NCBI RefSeq assembly: GCF_023008545.1
Contig: NZ_CP095397.1
Location: 2,108,001-2,172,000, forward strand
Source of the DNA: Natribaculum luteum
GTDB taxonomy: Archaea > Halobacteriota > Halobacteria > Halobacteriales > Natrialbaceae
Length of the DNA: 64,000 nucleotides
Direction: 5' to 3'
Position 1 is the first letter of the stretch. The number at the start of each line of letters is the position of its first letter. The notes under the pieces were generated by a model that saw nothing but the letters and a program-made list of their open reading frames with translations, ran no database searches and had not been told where the DNA came from. Positions 26,602-35,135 of the stretch are shown here, piece by piece. Made by a program: the position numbers and the translations under genes.

Positions 26602-27306
26602 ATGATTGCCGACGTGAACGCCGTCCAGACCGTCCTCGATCGGTACGCAGCCGGGACGTCGTACGATCGGCTGGCAGCTGAATTCCTCGCCCGCGAGCGC
26701 TGGACCGGCGACGACCCGGTCTCGCTGCTCGCCGAGGCTGCAGCGTCGACGACCGGCCAGGGCTACTTCACTGGCGTTCGTCCGACCGTCGAGCGGTTTC
26801 GCGAGACGTTCGTCGAGCCCGGACGCGTCACGTCCTTCGAGGACCTCGCCGCGCTCGACCTCGAGGACGACGACCTCGTCGCCACCTTCGGTGCCCAGCG
26901 AAAACGCCACGTCTTGCTCGAGGCCGCCTGCGTCCTCGACGGCCACGCTGGCTCCGACCTCGAGGCACTCACGTCGTGGGCGGCCGCGGCCGACGTCTAC
27001 CGGTACGAGGACGACCCGATCGGTTCGATTTCGGGCGTCGGCCCGGCGACCTTCCAGTATCTGCGGATGCTGGCCGGCGTCGACGCGGCGAAACCGGACC
27101 CGGAGACGGCCGAACTGGTCGAGACGGTCGCGACCGAGGTCGACTCCCTCGAGATCGACGCCGGAACGAGCCTTCGCACGATCGCCTCCTGCGAGTGGCT
27201 GGCGATCGTCACGTCGTACCGGCGGATCGAGATCGACCAGCTCGCCTGGCTCACGTTCGCCGACGAGGGCGAACTCGAGGCGGCCGCCGACTGCGGTATC
27301 CTCTGA
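26602..27306 (+). CDS. HhH-GPD-like protein, possible DNA glycosylase relative
   Basis: A 234-residue protein, mostly helical. The segment SISGVGPATFQYLRMLAG is a helix-hairpin-helix, followed after five residues by AKPDPETAELV, where Asp could match the catalytic aspartate of the endonuclease III/HhH-GPD superfamily. The lysine of bifunctional glycosylases and the FeS cysteines are absent. It may be a structural relative rather than an active enzyme. I chose the ATG at 26602, which has a CCTATGGG box 20 bases upstream. It lies just after repeat copy F. Confidence 0.65.
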   Translation: MIADVNAVQTVLDRYAAGTSYDRLAAEFLARERWTGDDPVSLLAEAAASTTGQGYFTGVRPTVERFRETFVEPGRVTSFEDLAALDLEDDDLVATFGAQRKRHVLLEAACVLDGHAGSDLEALTSWAAAADVYRYEDDPIGSISGVGPATFQYLRMLAGVDAAKPDPETAELVETVATEVDSLEIDAGTSLRTIASCEWLAIVTSYRRIEIDQLAWLTFADEGELEAAADCGIL

Positions 27307-27320
27307 TCCGCCGGTTCTAT

Positions 27321-27430
27321 TCGAGTCGCGCTTCTGTCACCTGAATCCGTCCTCTGGTCCCGTCCCACTCGGTCTCGTACTCGAGGGCGATCCGCCGGTC
27401 CATGTGCGGGCCGTCGACCACTATCGTCTC
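27321..27430 (-). pseudogene. Duplicated 3' end of the diphthine-ammonia ligase-like gene
   Basis: These 110 bases are identical to 27541-27650, the last 110 bases coding for the DUF71/ATP-binding protein. The copy keeps the reading frame and still ends with Glu then a stop (TAG instead of TGA), but it has no start and encodes only about 36 residues. The two copies are separated by exactly 110 bases of unrelated sequence. Confidence 0.85.
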
Positions 27431-27536
27431 AGGAACCACCTTTTTCCGCCTCGGGATCGCTCTTCGAGCGACCGCTCGGCGCAAAAATCTGGACCAAAAA
27501 GTCCCGCTCGCTCGCCGTACTCGCTCGCGGTGTAAC

Positions 27537-28262
27537 TCACTCGAGTCGCGCTTCTGTCACCTGAATCCGTCCTCTGGTCCCGTCCCACTCGGTCTCGTAC
27601 TCGAGGGCGATCCGCCGGTCCATGTGCGGGCCGTCGACCACTATCGTCTCGAATTCGCCACCCTCACCCAGAACGTGGACGCCGTACTCCTCGTTGAGTT
27701 CCTCGAGTTCCGCCAGGGCGTCCTCGTCGAGCGTCCGTCCGAGCCACGACTCGTCGAGGCCGTGGGCTGCGACCTGGACGATCACGATCTCGAAGCCCGC
27801 CTCGAGCATCGCGTCGGCGAGTTCCCGCGGGTCTTCCCGCCAGAGCGGCGCGAAGAGGTCACATTCGAGCCGCTCGCACATCTCCTCGATGCGGCTCGTC
27901 TGGTACTCGCTCTCGACGGCACCCGCGGTGACGCCCGCAATGTCGCTCTCGAGATCCGACTCGAGGTCGCACAGGGCTGCCTCGAGCGGCTCGAGTTCGG
28001 CGTCGCCCTGCGCGCTCGAGTCTGTCGCGGATTCGGCCGCGAAGTCCTCGGGTTCGACGTCCACGAGAGGAATGCCGATGCTCTCGGCTGCCAGCGCGGT
28101 CAGGTCGGTAGCCGGAACGTGGTACATATACGAGTCGCCTGCGGGGTGGACGGTGACGAGGTGCGTCACGTCGAGTCCCCGCTCGAGAGCCTGGTAGAGC
28201 GCCCACGCGGAATCTTTGCCGCCGGAAAAGAGACTGACCCACCCGCCGTCTGTGCGGTCCAT
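27537..28262 (-). CDS. Diphthine--ammonia ligase-like ATP pyrophosphatase (DUF71)
   Basis: The 241-residue protein has the PP-loop SGGKDS at residues 13-18, which binds ATP, and the C-terminal motifs LGEGGEFETIVVDGP and RIQVTEARLE of the Dph6/DUF71 family. Dph6 makes the last step of diphthamide on elongation factor 2 by adding ammonia to diphthine. An acidic insertion (about residues 78-100) is halophile-specific. The final 110 bases are duplicated downstream. The assignment is to the family; a B12-related paralogue in archaea shares the fold. Confidence 0.83.
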   Translation of the reverse strand: MDRTDGGWVSLFSGGKDSAWALYQALERGLDVTHLVTVHPAGDSYMYHVPATDLTALAAESIGIPLVDVEPEDFAAESATDSSAQGDAELEPLEAALCDLESDLESDIAGVTAGAVESEYQTSRIEEMCERLECDLFAPLWREDPRELADAMLEAGFEIVIVQVAAHGLDESWLGRTLDEDALAELEELNEEYGVHVLGEGGEFETIVVDGPHMDRRIALEYETEWDGTRGRIQVTEARLE

Positions 28263-28326
28263 GGTTGAAGCTACGGATACGCAAGTAAAGGCGTGACGAG
28301 TCCACTCGCGCCGAGCGGGGCGACTC

Positions 28327-29553
28327 TCAGCGCGAGGAGTCCGAGTGCTCGTCGACGTCGGCTTTCGAGCCGCCGTCGGTGAGTTCGGAGTCCGGTTTCG
28401 ACGTTCGCCGCCCGTCTCCGGGGTCAGACTCCTCGAGCGTCGTTCCGCTGAACGTCGACGCGACGCGGACGCCGAGGAGGCTCAGGAGGAACGCCGCGGC
28501 GACGAACATCGCGAGGCGTTCGCCGGCCGTGACCGCGAAGCTGTCGATCGAGAGCGCGCCGACGTCGATCGCCGGCACCACGAACGGCTCGACGAACCCT
28601 CCCTGCTCGAGGAAGTACGCGGAGAACCCGCGGACGACGAGTCCAACCGAGACGACGACGAACGGGAGGTTGAGATAGGAGCTGCGAAGCGGTTCCTCGC
28701 CGATAATCTCGTCGAGCAGCCGGCCGGCACTCGCCGTCAGCGCGGCCGCTGCCAGCCACGGGACGCTATCGAAGGCGAACCGCATCGCGGGAACGAACAC
28801 GCCCTGTGGATCCTCGAGACTCGAGACGCCGAGCCCGCCGGCGAACAGCCCGACGAGGGTGAGTCCGGTGGCGACGACGTAGGTGACGACCGACACCTGG
28901 CCGGTGTACAGCGACTCGCGGGCCCGCCGTGCGAGTCCGGTCAGGATCTCGTCGACGCTGAAGCCCTTGTACAGCAAGAAGAGCCCGATGAAGGTCGTGA
29001 TCGCGGCTGCCCCTTCGGCCGGGCCGACGACCGTCGCGAGCATCGGGAAGACGAGCAGCGTCAACCCGATCGGAACGAGGACCGTCTGGCGAAGCTCTTC
29101 GTCGGCGAGAAACTGCTTGAGCAGGTAGTACGTAGACTCGATGTCCCGGGCCTGCCTGACGACGACGCGGTCGACCGAGTCGACCCGGACGCGGCTCTCG
29201 ACGATCGGAACCAGCCGCTCGTCCTCCGCACTGTCGATGACGACGACCGCCGAGTCTGGATCGTGCGTCGCGATGAGTTCGTCCAGCTGGCGTGCGACGG
29301 CCCGGTCGGCGCTCACCATCGACTCGCGGTCGCCCGACACCACGGCGACGACGGGTTCTTCGTCGTCGTCGCGCAGGCTCTGGGCGACGCGCAACGTCTC
29401 GAGTAGCGAGTTGACACCCGAGTCTTCGGGATCTGCGAGACCGACGTCGGTCACGAGCGCGCGAACCCCCTCCCAGCCGACGATGGGGGTCCGGAGACCC
29501 GTCTTTCGACCCACGTCGTCGGTCCGGTCGAGGCAGACGACCAGCGTTGTCAC
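28327..29553 (-). CDS. DUF373 family membrane protein
   Basis: This 408-residue archaeal protein has a soluble N-terminal domain beginning TTLVVCLDRTDDVGRKTGL with the conserved LADPEDSGVNSLLETLRVAQ block, then about six to seven membrane helices (for example TVLVPIGLTLLVFPMLATVV). DUF373 is restricted to archaea and its activity is unknown. The start is a GTG at 29553 that places the family's conserved first residues at the N terminus. A charged tail (SDPGDGRRTSKPDSELTDGG) ends the protein. Confidence 0.85.
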   Translation of the reverse strand: MTTLVVCLDRTDDVGRKTGLRTPIVGWEGVRALVTDVGLADPEDSGVNSLLETLRVAQSLRDDDEEPVVAVVSGDRESMVSADRAVARQLDELIATHDPDSAVVVIDSAEDERLVPIVESRVRVDSVDRVVVRQARDIESTYYLLKQFLADEELRQTVLVPIGLTLLVFPMLATVVGPAEGAAAITTFIGLFLLYKGFSVDEILTGLARRARESLYTGQVSVVTYVVATGLTLVGLFAGGLGVSSLEDPQGVFVPAMRFAFDSVPWLAAAALTASAGRLLDEIIGEEPLRSSYLNLPFVVVSVGLVVRGFSAYFLEQGGFVEPFVVPAIDVGALSIDSFAVTAGERLAMFVAAAFLLSLLGVRVASTFSGTTLEESDPGDGRRTSKPDSELTDGGSKADVDEHSDSSR

Positions 29554-29626
29554 GGTGTCGGATGCATTCCGCGCGACGATAAAACCACTTACTCGTTCAG
29601 CCGATCCCGGAGGCGATCGCCTCCGT

Positions 29627-29710
29627 TCATACCGTCTGTTGTACGTCAGTCTCGGAGCAACGGCGATCCACCCGGCGGTTTTCGGAAAACAGGGACAGCA
29701 GGCAGTATCA
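29627..29710 (-). repeat. 84-bp stop-codon-linked palindromic repeat, copy G
   Basis: On the minus strand it starts TGATACTGCCTGCTGTCCC at the stop of the sppA-like gene. The left inner arm CCGAAAACCGCCG is of the copy C type; the right arm GCCGTTGCTCCGAG resembles copy F, so the inner stem is poorly paired. It ends about 75 bases before the DUF373 start. Confidence 0.8.
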
Positions 29711-30712
29711 GGTTCGCAGTCGGAACTCGCCGTCGCCCGCGATGCCCGCGAGTCCCGATCCGAAGGCGTACGCGACGCGCTGGGCTCCCGCACCGAGACG
29801 TCGCATCAGCGGCCGCGTCGGTTCGAACTCCTCGACGGTCACCTCGTCGACCTCGAGTCGCGCTGCGATGGCGTCCTCGACGTCCTCGCGAGTCCCGAGT
29901 TCGTCGACCAGTCCGATCTCGTGGGCCTGCTCTCCCAGGTAGACTCGCGCCTCGGTGTCGCGGACGAACGACGGCTCGAGGTCGCGCCCGTCGCTGACTC
30001 GCTCGACGAAGTGGTCGTAGTAGTCGTCGACCAGTCCCTGGAGGTACTCGCGCTCGTCGTCGGTCATCTCCTTCAGGGCGGTGCCGGCGTCTTTGTACTC
30101 GCCGGCGGTGAACCCCTCGTAGGAGAGGCCGATCTTCTCGGCGAGTTCGTTCGCGTTCACGCGCGCGCCGATGACACCGATCGAGCCGACGACGCTCGCG
30201 TCCCGCGCCCAGAGTTCGTCACAGCCACTTGCGATCCAGTAGCCGCCACTCGCACAGACGTCGGTGGCGTACGCGGCCGTGGGGCCGTCGAATCGTTCGG
30301 CCGCGAGTTTGATGTCGTCGCTCGGCACGACCTCGCCGCCGGGCGTGTTCAGCTTCAACAACAGCGCGTCGACGTTCTCGTCGTCGTTCGCCCGGTCGAT
30401 CTGTTCGACGATGTCGTCTGCAGGCGTCGAGCGCGGACTCGACGGCAGGGGACCGCCGCCGCCGTCGCGGCTGATCGGCCCCTCGACGGCGACCTCGGCG
30501 ACGTCGTACGCCGGCAGCAGCGAACCTGCGACGTTGCCCGCGAATCTGATCCCGAGAACGACGGTGACGAGCGCGAAGAGGACGCCGAACAGGTCCGCTA
30601 GCGTCTCGGGGGCGACGACGAACAGGCCGACGCCGACGGCGGCGAACAGCGCCGCACCGAGCAGGACGATCGCCAGTCGGCCGATACCACGGCTACTGAC
30701 CACTGGAGACAC
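29708..30712 (-). CDS. sppA: Signal peptide peptidase SppA (S49 family)
   Basis: This 334-residue membrane serine protease has two N-terminal hydrophobic segments (residues 12-34 and 40-58) and an S49 protease domain. Ser155 in ATDVCASGGYW is the nucleophile and Lys207 in GFTAGEYKDAG the likely general base. The motif LLLKLNTPGGEVVPSDDI is typical of the fold. It probably cleaves leftover signal peptides in the membrane. The start is a GTG at 30712; no in-frame ATG lies near. Confidence 0.87.
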   Translation of the reverse strand: MSPVVSSRGIGRLAIVLLGAALFAAVGVGLFVVAPETLADLFGVLFALVTVVLGIRFAGNVAGSLLPAYDVAEVAVEGPISRDGGGGPLPSSPRSTPADDIVEQIDRANDDENVDALLLKLNTPGGEVVPSDDIKLAAERFDGPTAAYATDVCASGGYWIASGCDELWARDASVVGSIGVIGARVNANELAEKIGLSYEGFTAGEYKDAGTALKEMTDDEREYLQGLVDDYYDHFVERVSDGRDLEPSFVRDTEARVYLGEQAHEIGLVDELGTREDVEDAIAARLEVDEVTVEEFEPTRPLMRRLGAGAQRVAYAFGSGLAGIAGDGEFRLRT

Positions 30713-30824
30713 CTCGATCCATGCCCGGTTCTCGGTGTGCCGGCGTGTTAAGCGTTGACGTCGAAGACAGAATGCGGCGGCTCACGACTGTCGAAAACGG
30801 AGAGAGACAGAGTGGACGACTCGA

Positions 30825-31706
30825 TTAGAGTAGGCCGGTCTTCTGGAGCTTCATCAGGTCCTCGGTGTCGAGGGTCTCGCCTTCCTTGAACTTCTGGTAG
30901 ATCTCCTCGGCCTCGGCCTTGGCCTCCTCTTTTTTCTTGTCGCGGGCGGACTTGCGCTGTTTCTCCTCTTTCTTGTCCAGCTCGCGCAGGCGCTTCTGGA
31001 CGCGGACGAAGTCCTCGTGGTGCTGGTCGGCCGCCTCCTGGGCATCGACGAACTTCTCGTGCATCTCGTCGGCCTCGTCACGGATGTCGTCGGCCTCGCG
31101 ATAGGCCTCGATCATCTGGTTGTGGTGTTCCTGGGCCTTGTCGGCGAGTTCCGTGACCTTCTGGTGGTGCTGGGAGGCCTCCGATCGGACCTCTTCGGCT
31201 TCCTCGACGAGCTCTTCGAGGTCCTCGTTCTGGTCGAGTTTCTCCTTGCGGTCTGCGTACTCCTCGCGTTTGGCCTCGATCTTCTCGATGAGCTCGCGCT
31301 CCTCTTCGGTCGAGAGGACCTCGGTCTGCTGTTTGAACTCGAGTTGCTCGATCTCTTCTTCGAGTTCTTCTAAGTCCTTGCCCTCGTCGAGCTCCATGTC
31401 CGACTTGAGCTTCTCGACCTTGTCGAACAGCTCGTTGGCCTCGGCGTTGAGCTCGTTGCGCTTTTCTTTGTGCTCCTGGACCTTCTCGTTGAGCTCGTCG
31501 CGCTTCTCGCGGTGCTCCTGAGCCTCGTCGACTTTCTCGCGCGTCTTCGCGTTGAGTTCGTCGCGCTTCGACGCGCGTTCAGAAGCCATCTGGTTCAGCT
31601 CGTTTCGTCGGTCTCGGAGTTGCCCGGCCTTTTTGATGAGCTGTCCTTTGGATTTGTTCTCGAGGTCGTCCTCTGTAAGTTCGATGTTTTTCGCTTCGTC
31701 TACCAT
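30825..31706 (-). CDS. Archaeal coiled-coil protein (COG1340 / DUF7121 type)
   Basis: The protein has 293 residues, nearly all predicted coiled coil, with heptads rich in Glu, Lys, Leu and Arg (for example EHKEKRNELNAEANELFDKV). It has no membrane segment. The C-terminal end EEIYQKFKEGETLDTEDLMK is conserved in the archaeal COG1340 family, whose molecular role is not established. The lysine content is unusual for a halophile and is required by the charged heptads. The spacer upstream (31707-31950 region) holds nothing I can identify apart from the next gene's end. Confidence 0.85.
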   Translation of the reverse strand: MVDEAKNIELTEDDLENKSKGQLIKKAGQLRDRRNELNQMASERASKRDELNAKTREKVDEAQEHREKRDELNEKVQEHKEKRNELNAEANELFDKVEKLKSDMELDEGKDLEELEEEIEQLEFKQQTEVLSTEEERELIEKIEAKREEYADRKEKLDQNEDLEELVEEAEEVRSEASQHHQKVTELADKAQEHHNQMIEAYREADDIRDEADEMHEKFVDAQEAADQHHEDFVRVQKRLRELDKKEEKQRKSARDKKKEEAKAEAEEIYQKFKEGETLDTEDLMKLQKTGLL

Positions 31707-31950
31707 GTGTTAGTCAAACCTCTGTGCCATACCCGCACCGGCTGTAGCGTCCGCTCACGACCTGCGAAACCTCGGTGAATAAGATTCCCTGTCATCGATC
31801 GTCGAGCGATACACGCCGAGCCGGTGGCGTTCTGGTACCGGTAACTACTGTCGCCCTCAATTTAAATGTACCGGTCCAGCAGGCCGTGGAAACCGTTAGC
31901 AGGGAGCCCGACGGGGGCGTGTAAACCACTCACACTGCTCCGCGAGTTGC

Positions 31951-33810
31951 TTATAAGCCGTATAGGTTGTAGACTGTTCGACCGCCGACCGACAGTTCGA
32001 GGCGGACCTCGCTTGCGTCGGCGGGAATCTCGAGTCTACCGGCGTCGGCAACCTCGAGTGGGTCGGCGTCTACCTGTTGTTCGCCGTCGTTCTCGCCGGC
32101 CCACCACCGGACGGTCGTCTCCACGCGCTCGCGCGTGTCGTTGACGAGCGAGAAACCGACGGTGCCGGGTGCAGGCGGCGACTCGAGGACAGCCTGGACC
32201 GGCTCGTAGGCGGTGGCCATCGCCTGGTACGCCGGCTTCTCCGCGCCGTCGTTCGTGAGGACGCCCGGTCCACCACCTGGCGCGGCGTCTCGCAACGGCG
32301 AGGCGACGACGATCCCACAGCCGCGCCTCCGGAGGGCTTCGGCGATCGTCTTCGTCGCTCTCGCCTGGTACGTTCGCGACTGTGCGGCCGTCTCCACCCA
32401 TCGCTCGAGGAGTTCCCCGTCGACGCCCGGAACCCGATCCGGATCGACGCGCTCGCTCGACAGCGAGGCGGGACCGAAGCCGCTGACTGCGGACGACAGC
32501 GAGGGGTACCGGTCGAGCAGCCAGTCGACATCGCTAGCCTCGAGGTACTGCCAGCCCAGGCCGAGAATCGCGGCGTCCGGATCGACACCGAGCGGCCCGG
32601 TGATGGGGACGACCGGGACGTCCTCGGGCAGTGCCGCCGCGATGGTCTCGGCATCGCTCCCGTCGAAGTCGGTTCGCCACGCCCGCCACCGTACGGCCAG
32701 TTTCGCGAGACGGCCGCTGCCGAGTGGCTCCTCGAACGGGTCGACCGTGGCGGTCTGGACGCCGTACATCGCCAGACTCGGATGGGTGCCGTACTCCTCG
32801 ACCAGAGTCGTTGCGAGGTCGATCCCGCGGTCGACGTCGAGGTCGGGGCCACTCGCCGGCAGGTCCTGCCAGACGAGCAGTCCAGCCTCGTCACACGCGG
32901 CGTAGAAGTCGCGAGAGGGAACGTGCGCCTGCGGGCGGACGATCGTCGCGTTCGCGTCGACGGCACGCCGGACGTCCTCGCGTTCGTCGCCGCCGGGCAG
33001 TCGGGTGAAACCGCGCGCACGCACCCGGCGGCCGTTGACGAGGAGACCGTCCTCGTCGCGCTCGATCGTTCGAAGACTGACCGTTCGCTCTGCCACGTCG
33101 TCCCCGAGTTTCGCCCGGATCGTGTACCGGGCCTGGGGACCGAGTTCGCGGGGCCACCACAGCGACGGGTTTCGGATCTCGAGCGTCTTCGAGACGCGCG
33201 CGCGCTCGCCGGCGTCGGCCGCAACTCGAGTGCGTTCCATCGATCCGGCACCGCGGACCCCTTCGGGTCGCAGCGAGAGCGTCACCGCGTCGTCGATCGC
33301 TTCACCCGCGTCCACCTCGAGGTCGACGTCGACGGATGCGCCGTCGTCGGAAAGCCGTGGCGTGGCCACTACCTCCCGGAGGAACGTCGGCGGTCTGGCC
33401 TCGATGGAGACGTCCCACCAGATGCCAGGAACGGCGAGTTCGTCCGGAACGGCCGCGGTGTCGTAGATTCCGTCGACCGACGCCGGCGGTTCGCAGACGA
33501 CGAGCAGTTCGTTCGTCTGGCGAGGTTCGAACTCGAACCGGGTTGGTACGAAGTACGGTCCGGCAATGTCTCGCCGAGTGCCGTTCACCCAGACTCGAGC
33601 CTGCCCGTAGACGCCGCGTAACTCGAGGATCGCTCGCTCGTCGCCGTCGGTTCGCGGATCGTCGAACCTGGTCCGGTAGGCGATCGAACCGTCGGCGTCC
33701 GCGAGTCCCGACGGTCGTCCTGGAACGGGGACGGTCCTCCACTCGTCGACGATCGGCGGATCGTCACCATTTCCCGATTCGACCACGCCACCTGTCCACT
33801 TCCCGGCCAT
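31951..33810 (-). CDS. GH2-fold protein resembling beta-mannosidase but lacking both catalytic glutamates
   Basis: This is a 619-residue protein with the GH2 domain order: N-terminal sugar-binding-like domain, immunoglobulin-like domain, barrel with the characteristic DFYAACDEAGLLVWQDLPAS block (residues 301-320), and a C-terminal beta domain. Active GH2 enzymes have an Asn-Glu acid/base after HPS-LA-x-W; here residues 343-356 read HPSLAMYGVQTATV with no Glu. The nucleophile site, normally Ser-Glu-Phe-Gly, is SGFG at 443-446. It is probably a non-catalytic carbohydrate-binding protein or regulator. A CCTATTTT box on the minus strand at 33833-33840 supports the start. Confidence 0.75.
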   Translation of the reverse strand: MAGKWTGGVVESGNGDDPPIVDEWRTVPVPGRPSGLADADGSIAYRTRFDDPRTDGDERAILELRGVYGQARVWVNGTRRDIAGPYFVPTRFEFEPRQTNELLVVCEPPASVDGIYDTAAVPDELAVPGIWWDVSIEARPPTFLREVVATPRLSDDGASVDVDLEVDAGEAIDDAVTLSLRPEGVRGAGSMERTRVAADAGERARVSKTLEIRNPSLWWPRELGPQARYTIRAKLGDDVAERTVSLRTIERDEDGLLVNGRRVRARGFTRLPGGDEREDVRRAVDANATIVRPQAHVPSRDFYAACDEAGLLVWQDLPASGPDLDVDRGIDLATTLVEEYGTHPSLAMYGVQTATVDPFEEPLGSGRLAKLAVRWRAWRTDFDGSDAETIAAALPEDVPVVPITGPLGVDPDAAILGLGWQYLEASDVDWLLDRYPSLSSAVSGFGPASLSSERVDPDRVPGVDGELLERWVETAAQSRTYQARATKTIAEALRRRGCGIVVASPLRDAAPGGGPGVLTNDGAEKPAYQAMATAYEPVQAVLESPPAPGTVGFSLVNDTRERVETTVRWWAGENDGEQQVDADPLEVADAGRLEIPADASEVRLELSVGGRTVYNLYGL

Positions 33811-34004
33811 CGTCTCGGTGAGCGAACCCCGGCAAAATAGGTGTTTCGAAGCTTGTAGTAATCAAAATAAATATTATCTAATATGAAATGAAGGAGCGCG
33901 TCGTGATCCGGTCCGTCGTCGCGGGCCGCGCGCTGCCGTCGATCACGCGGGGCGTCGCCACGATGGCCGGCCGACTCCTGGTACCTCGTATCGACGCATG
34001 GTGG

Positions 34005-34020
34005 TTTAGACAAGTCTAAA
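34005..34020. promoter_or_regulatory. Perfect 16-bp inverted repeat, metal-regulator operator candidate
   Basis: TTTAGACAAGTCTAAA is a perfect six-base inverted repeat with a four-base spacer, lying just before the promoter of the metal ABC transporter operon. DtxR/MntR/SirR-type regulators of haloarchaea bind sites of this kind and repress metal uptake when metal is sufficient. Confidence 0.7.
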
Positions 34021-34041
34021 CATTACCTTAGATACAAAGAA

Positions 34042-34048
34042 TTATATT
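34042..34048 (+). promoter_or_regulatory. TATA box of the metal ABC transporter operon
   Basis: The TTATATT box is 26-32 bases before the ATG at 34074 and only 22 bases after the inverted repeat, so a bound repressor would overlap the transcription factor B region. Confidence 0.6.
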
Positions 34049-34073
34049 CTTCGCCATGTACTCCCGAGATGAG

Positions 34074-35129
34074 ATGAACAATCGAGCGACGAGTAGTGAG
34101 AGATCGCCTCGAGGAACGAACAGCGCGGATCGTCGACGGTGGTCCCGCCGTCGATTCGTTGCGACCGCCGGTGGATTCGCGACCGCCGGGCTCGCGGGGT
34201 GTCTCGGCGGTGCCAGCGACGAGGATGGGGCGGACGTCGTCGCCTCGTTTTTCACGTTCTACGACTTCGCACGGCAGGTCGTCGACGGGACGCCTGTGAC
34301 GGTCGACAACCTCGTCCCGACCGGGCTGCACGGACACGGCTGGGAGCCGGACTTCGGGATCACGAGCGACATCGTCGAGGCGGACGGGTTTCTCCACGTC
34401 GGCCCCGACTTCCAGCCGTGGGCCGATCGGGCGATCGAGACCGTCCAAGATGACGACGCCGATACGCACCTGATCGACGCCCGAGAAGGGATCGAACTGA
34501 TGGATCTCCCGGACACCGTCGACGAGGACGAACAGGTCGGCGAGGGGAAAGATCCGCACTTCTGGCTCGATCCGGGCCTCGCCAAGGCGTCGGTCGACAA
34601 CATCGTCGACGGGCTCGTCGAAATCGCGCCCGACCACGAGGACGCCTTCGTCGCCAACGCCGCCGACGTCAAAGCCGAACTCGACGAGATCGACGCCGAG
34701 TGGGAGGGGATCTTCGACGCCGCCGAACGCAAGACGGTCTTTCTGGCGGCACACAACGCCTTCGGCTACGTCGGCGAGCGATACGGCGCGACGATCCAGC
34801 CGCTGGTGACCAACCTCGCGGCGACCGACGACGTCCGACCGGCGGACATGCGGCGTGCCCGCGAGACGATCGACGACAACGATATCCAGTACATCGGCGC
34901 GGCGATCTTCGAACCTCGTCGTCCTGCCCAACAGTTGCGCGAGAGCACGGACGTCGAGGCCTACTATCCGGTCACGCCGTACGCCGGCACGAAAGAGGAG
35001 TGGGTCGACCGCGGCTGGGGATACTTCGAGATCGCCCGGAACATCAACATGCCGACGTTCCGGATCGTGCTGGAGGCGATGGACCCCGACGGTACCGAAT
35101 TCGACGACGAGTGGCAGAACTTCGAATGA
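34074..35129 (+). CDS. Metal ABC transporter substrate-binding lipoprotein (ZnuA/MntA-like)
   Basis: This 351-residue secreted lipoprotein has a twin-arginine signal (SRRRFVATAGGFATAGLAGC) with a lipobox cysteine. The mature part has the cluster A-I metal-binding pattern: His in GLHGHGWEPD, His in DPHFWLDPGLA, His in FLAAHNAFGYVGERYG and a final acid near AAIFEPRRPAQ. It captures zinc or manganese outside the membrane. The ATG at 34074 matches the TATA spacing; an ATG at 34056 is also in frame. The adjacent ATPase and permease genes complete the transporter. Confidence 0.85.
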   Translation: MNNRATSSERSPRGTNSADRRRWSRRRFVATAGGFATAGLAGCLGGASDEDGADVVASFFTFYDFARQVVDGTPVTVDNLVPTGLHGHGWEPDFGITSDIVEADGFLHVGPDFQPWADRAIETVQDDDADTHLIDAREGIELMDLPDTVDEDEQVGEGKDPHFWLDPGLAKASVDNIVDGLVEIAPDHEDAFVANAADVKAELDEIDAEWEGIFDAAERKTVFLAAHNAFGYVGERYGATIQPLVTNLAATDDVRPADMRRARETIDDNDIQYIGAAIFEPRRPAQQLRESTDVEAYYPVTPYAGTKEEWVDRGWGYFEIARNINMPTFRIVLEAMDPDGTEFDDEWQNFE

Positions 35130-35135
35130 CCAGAC

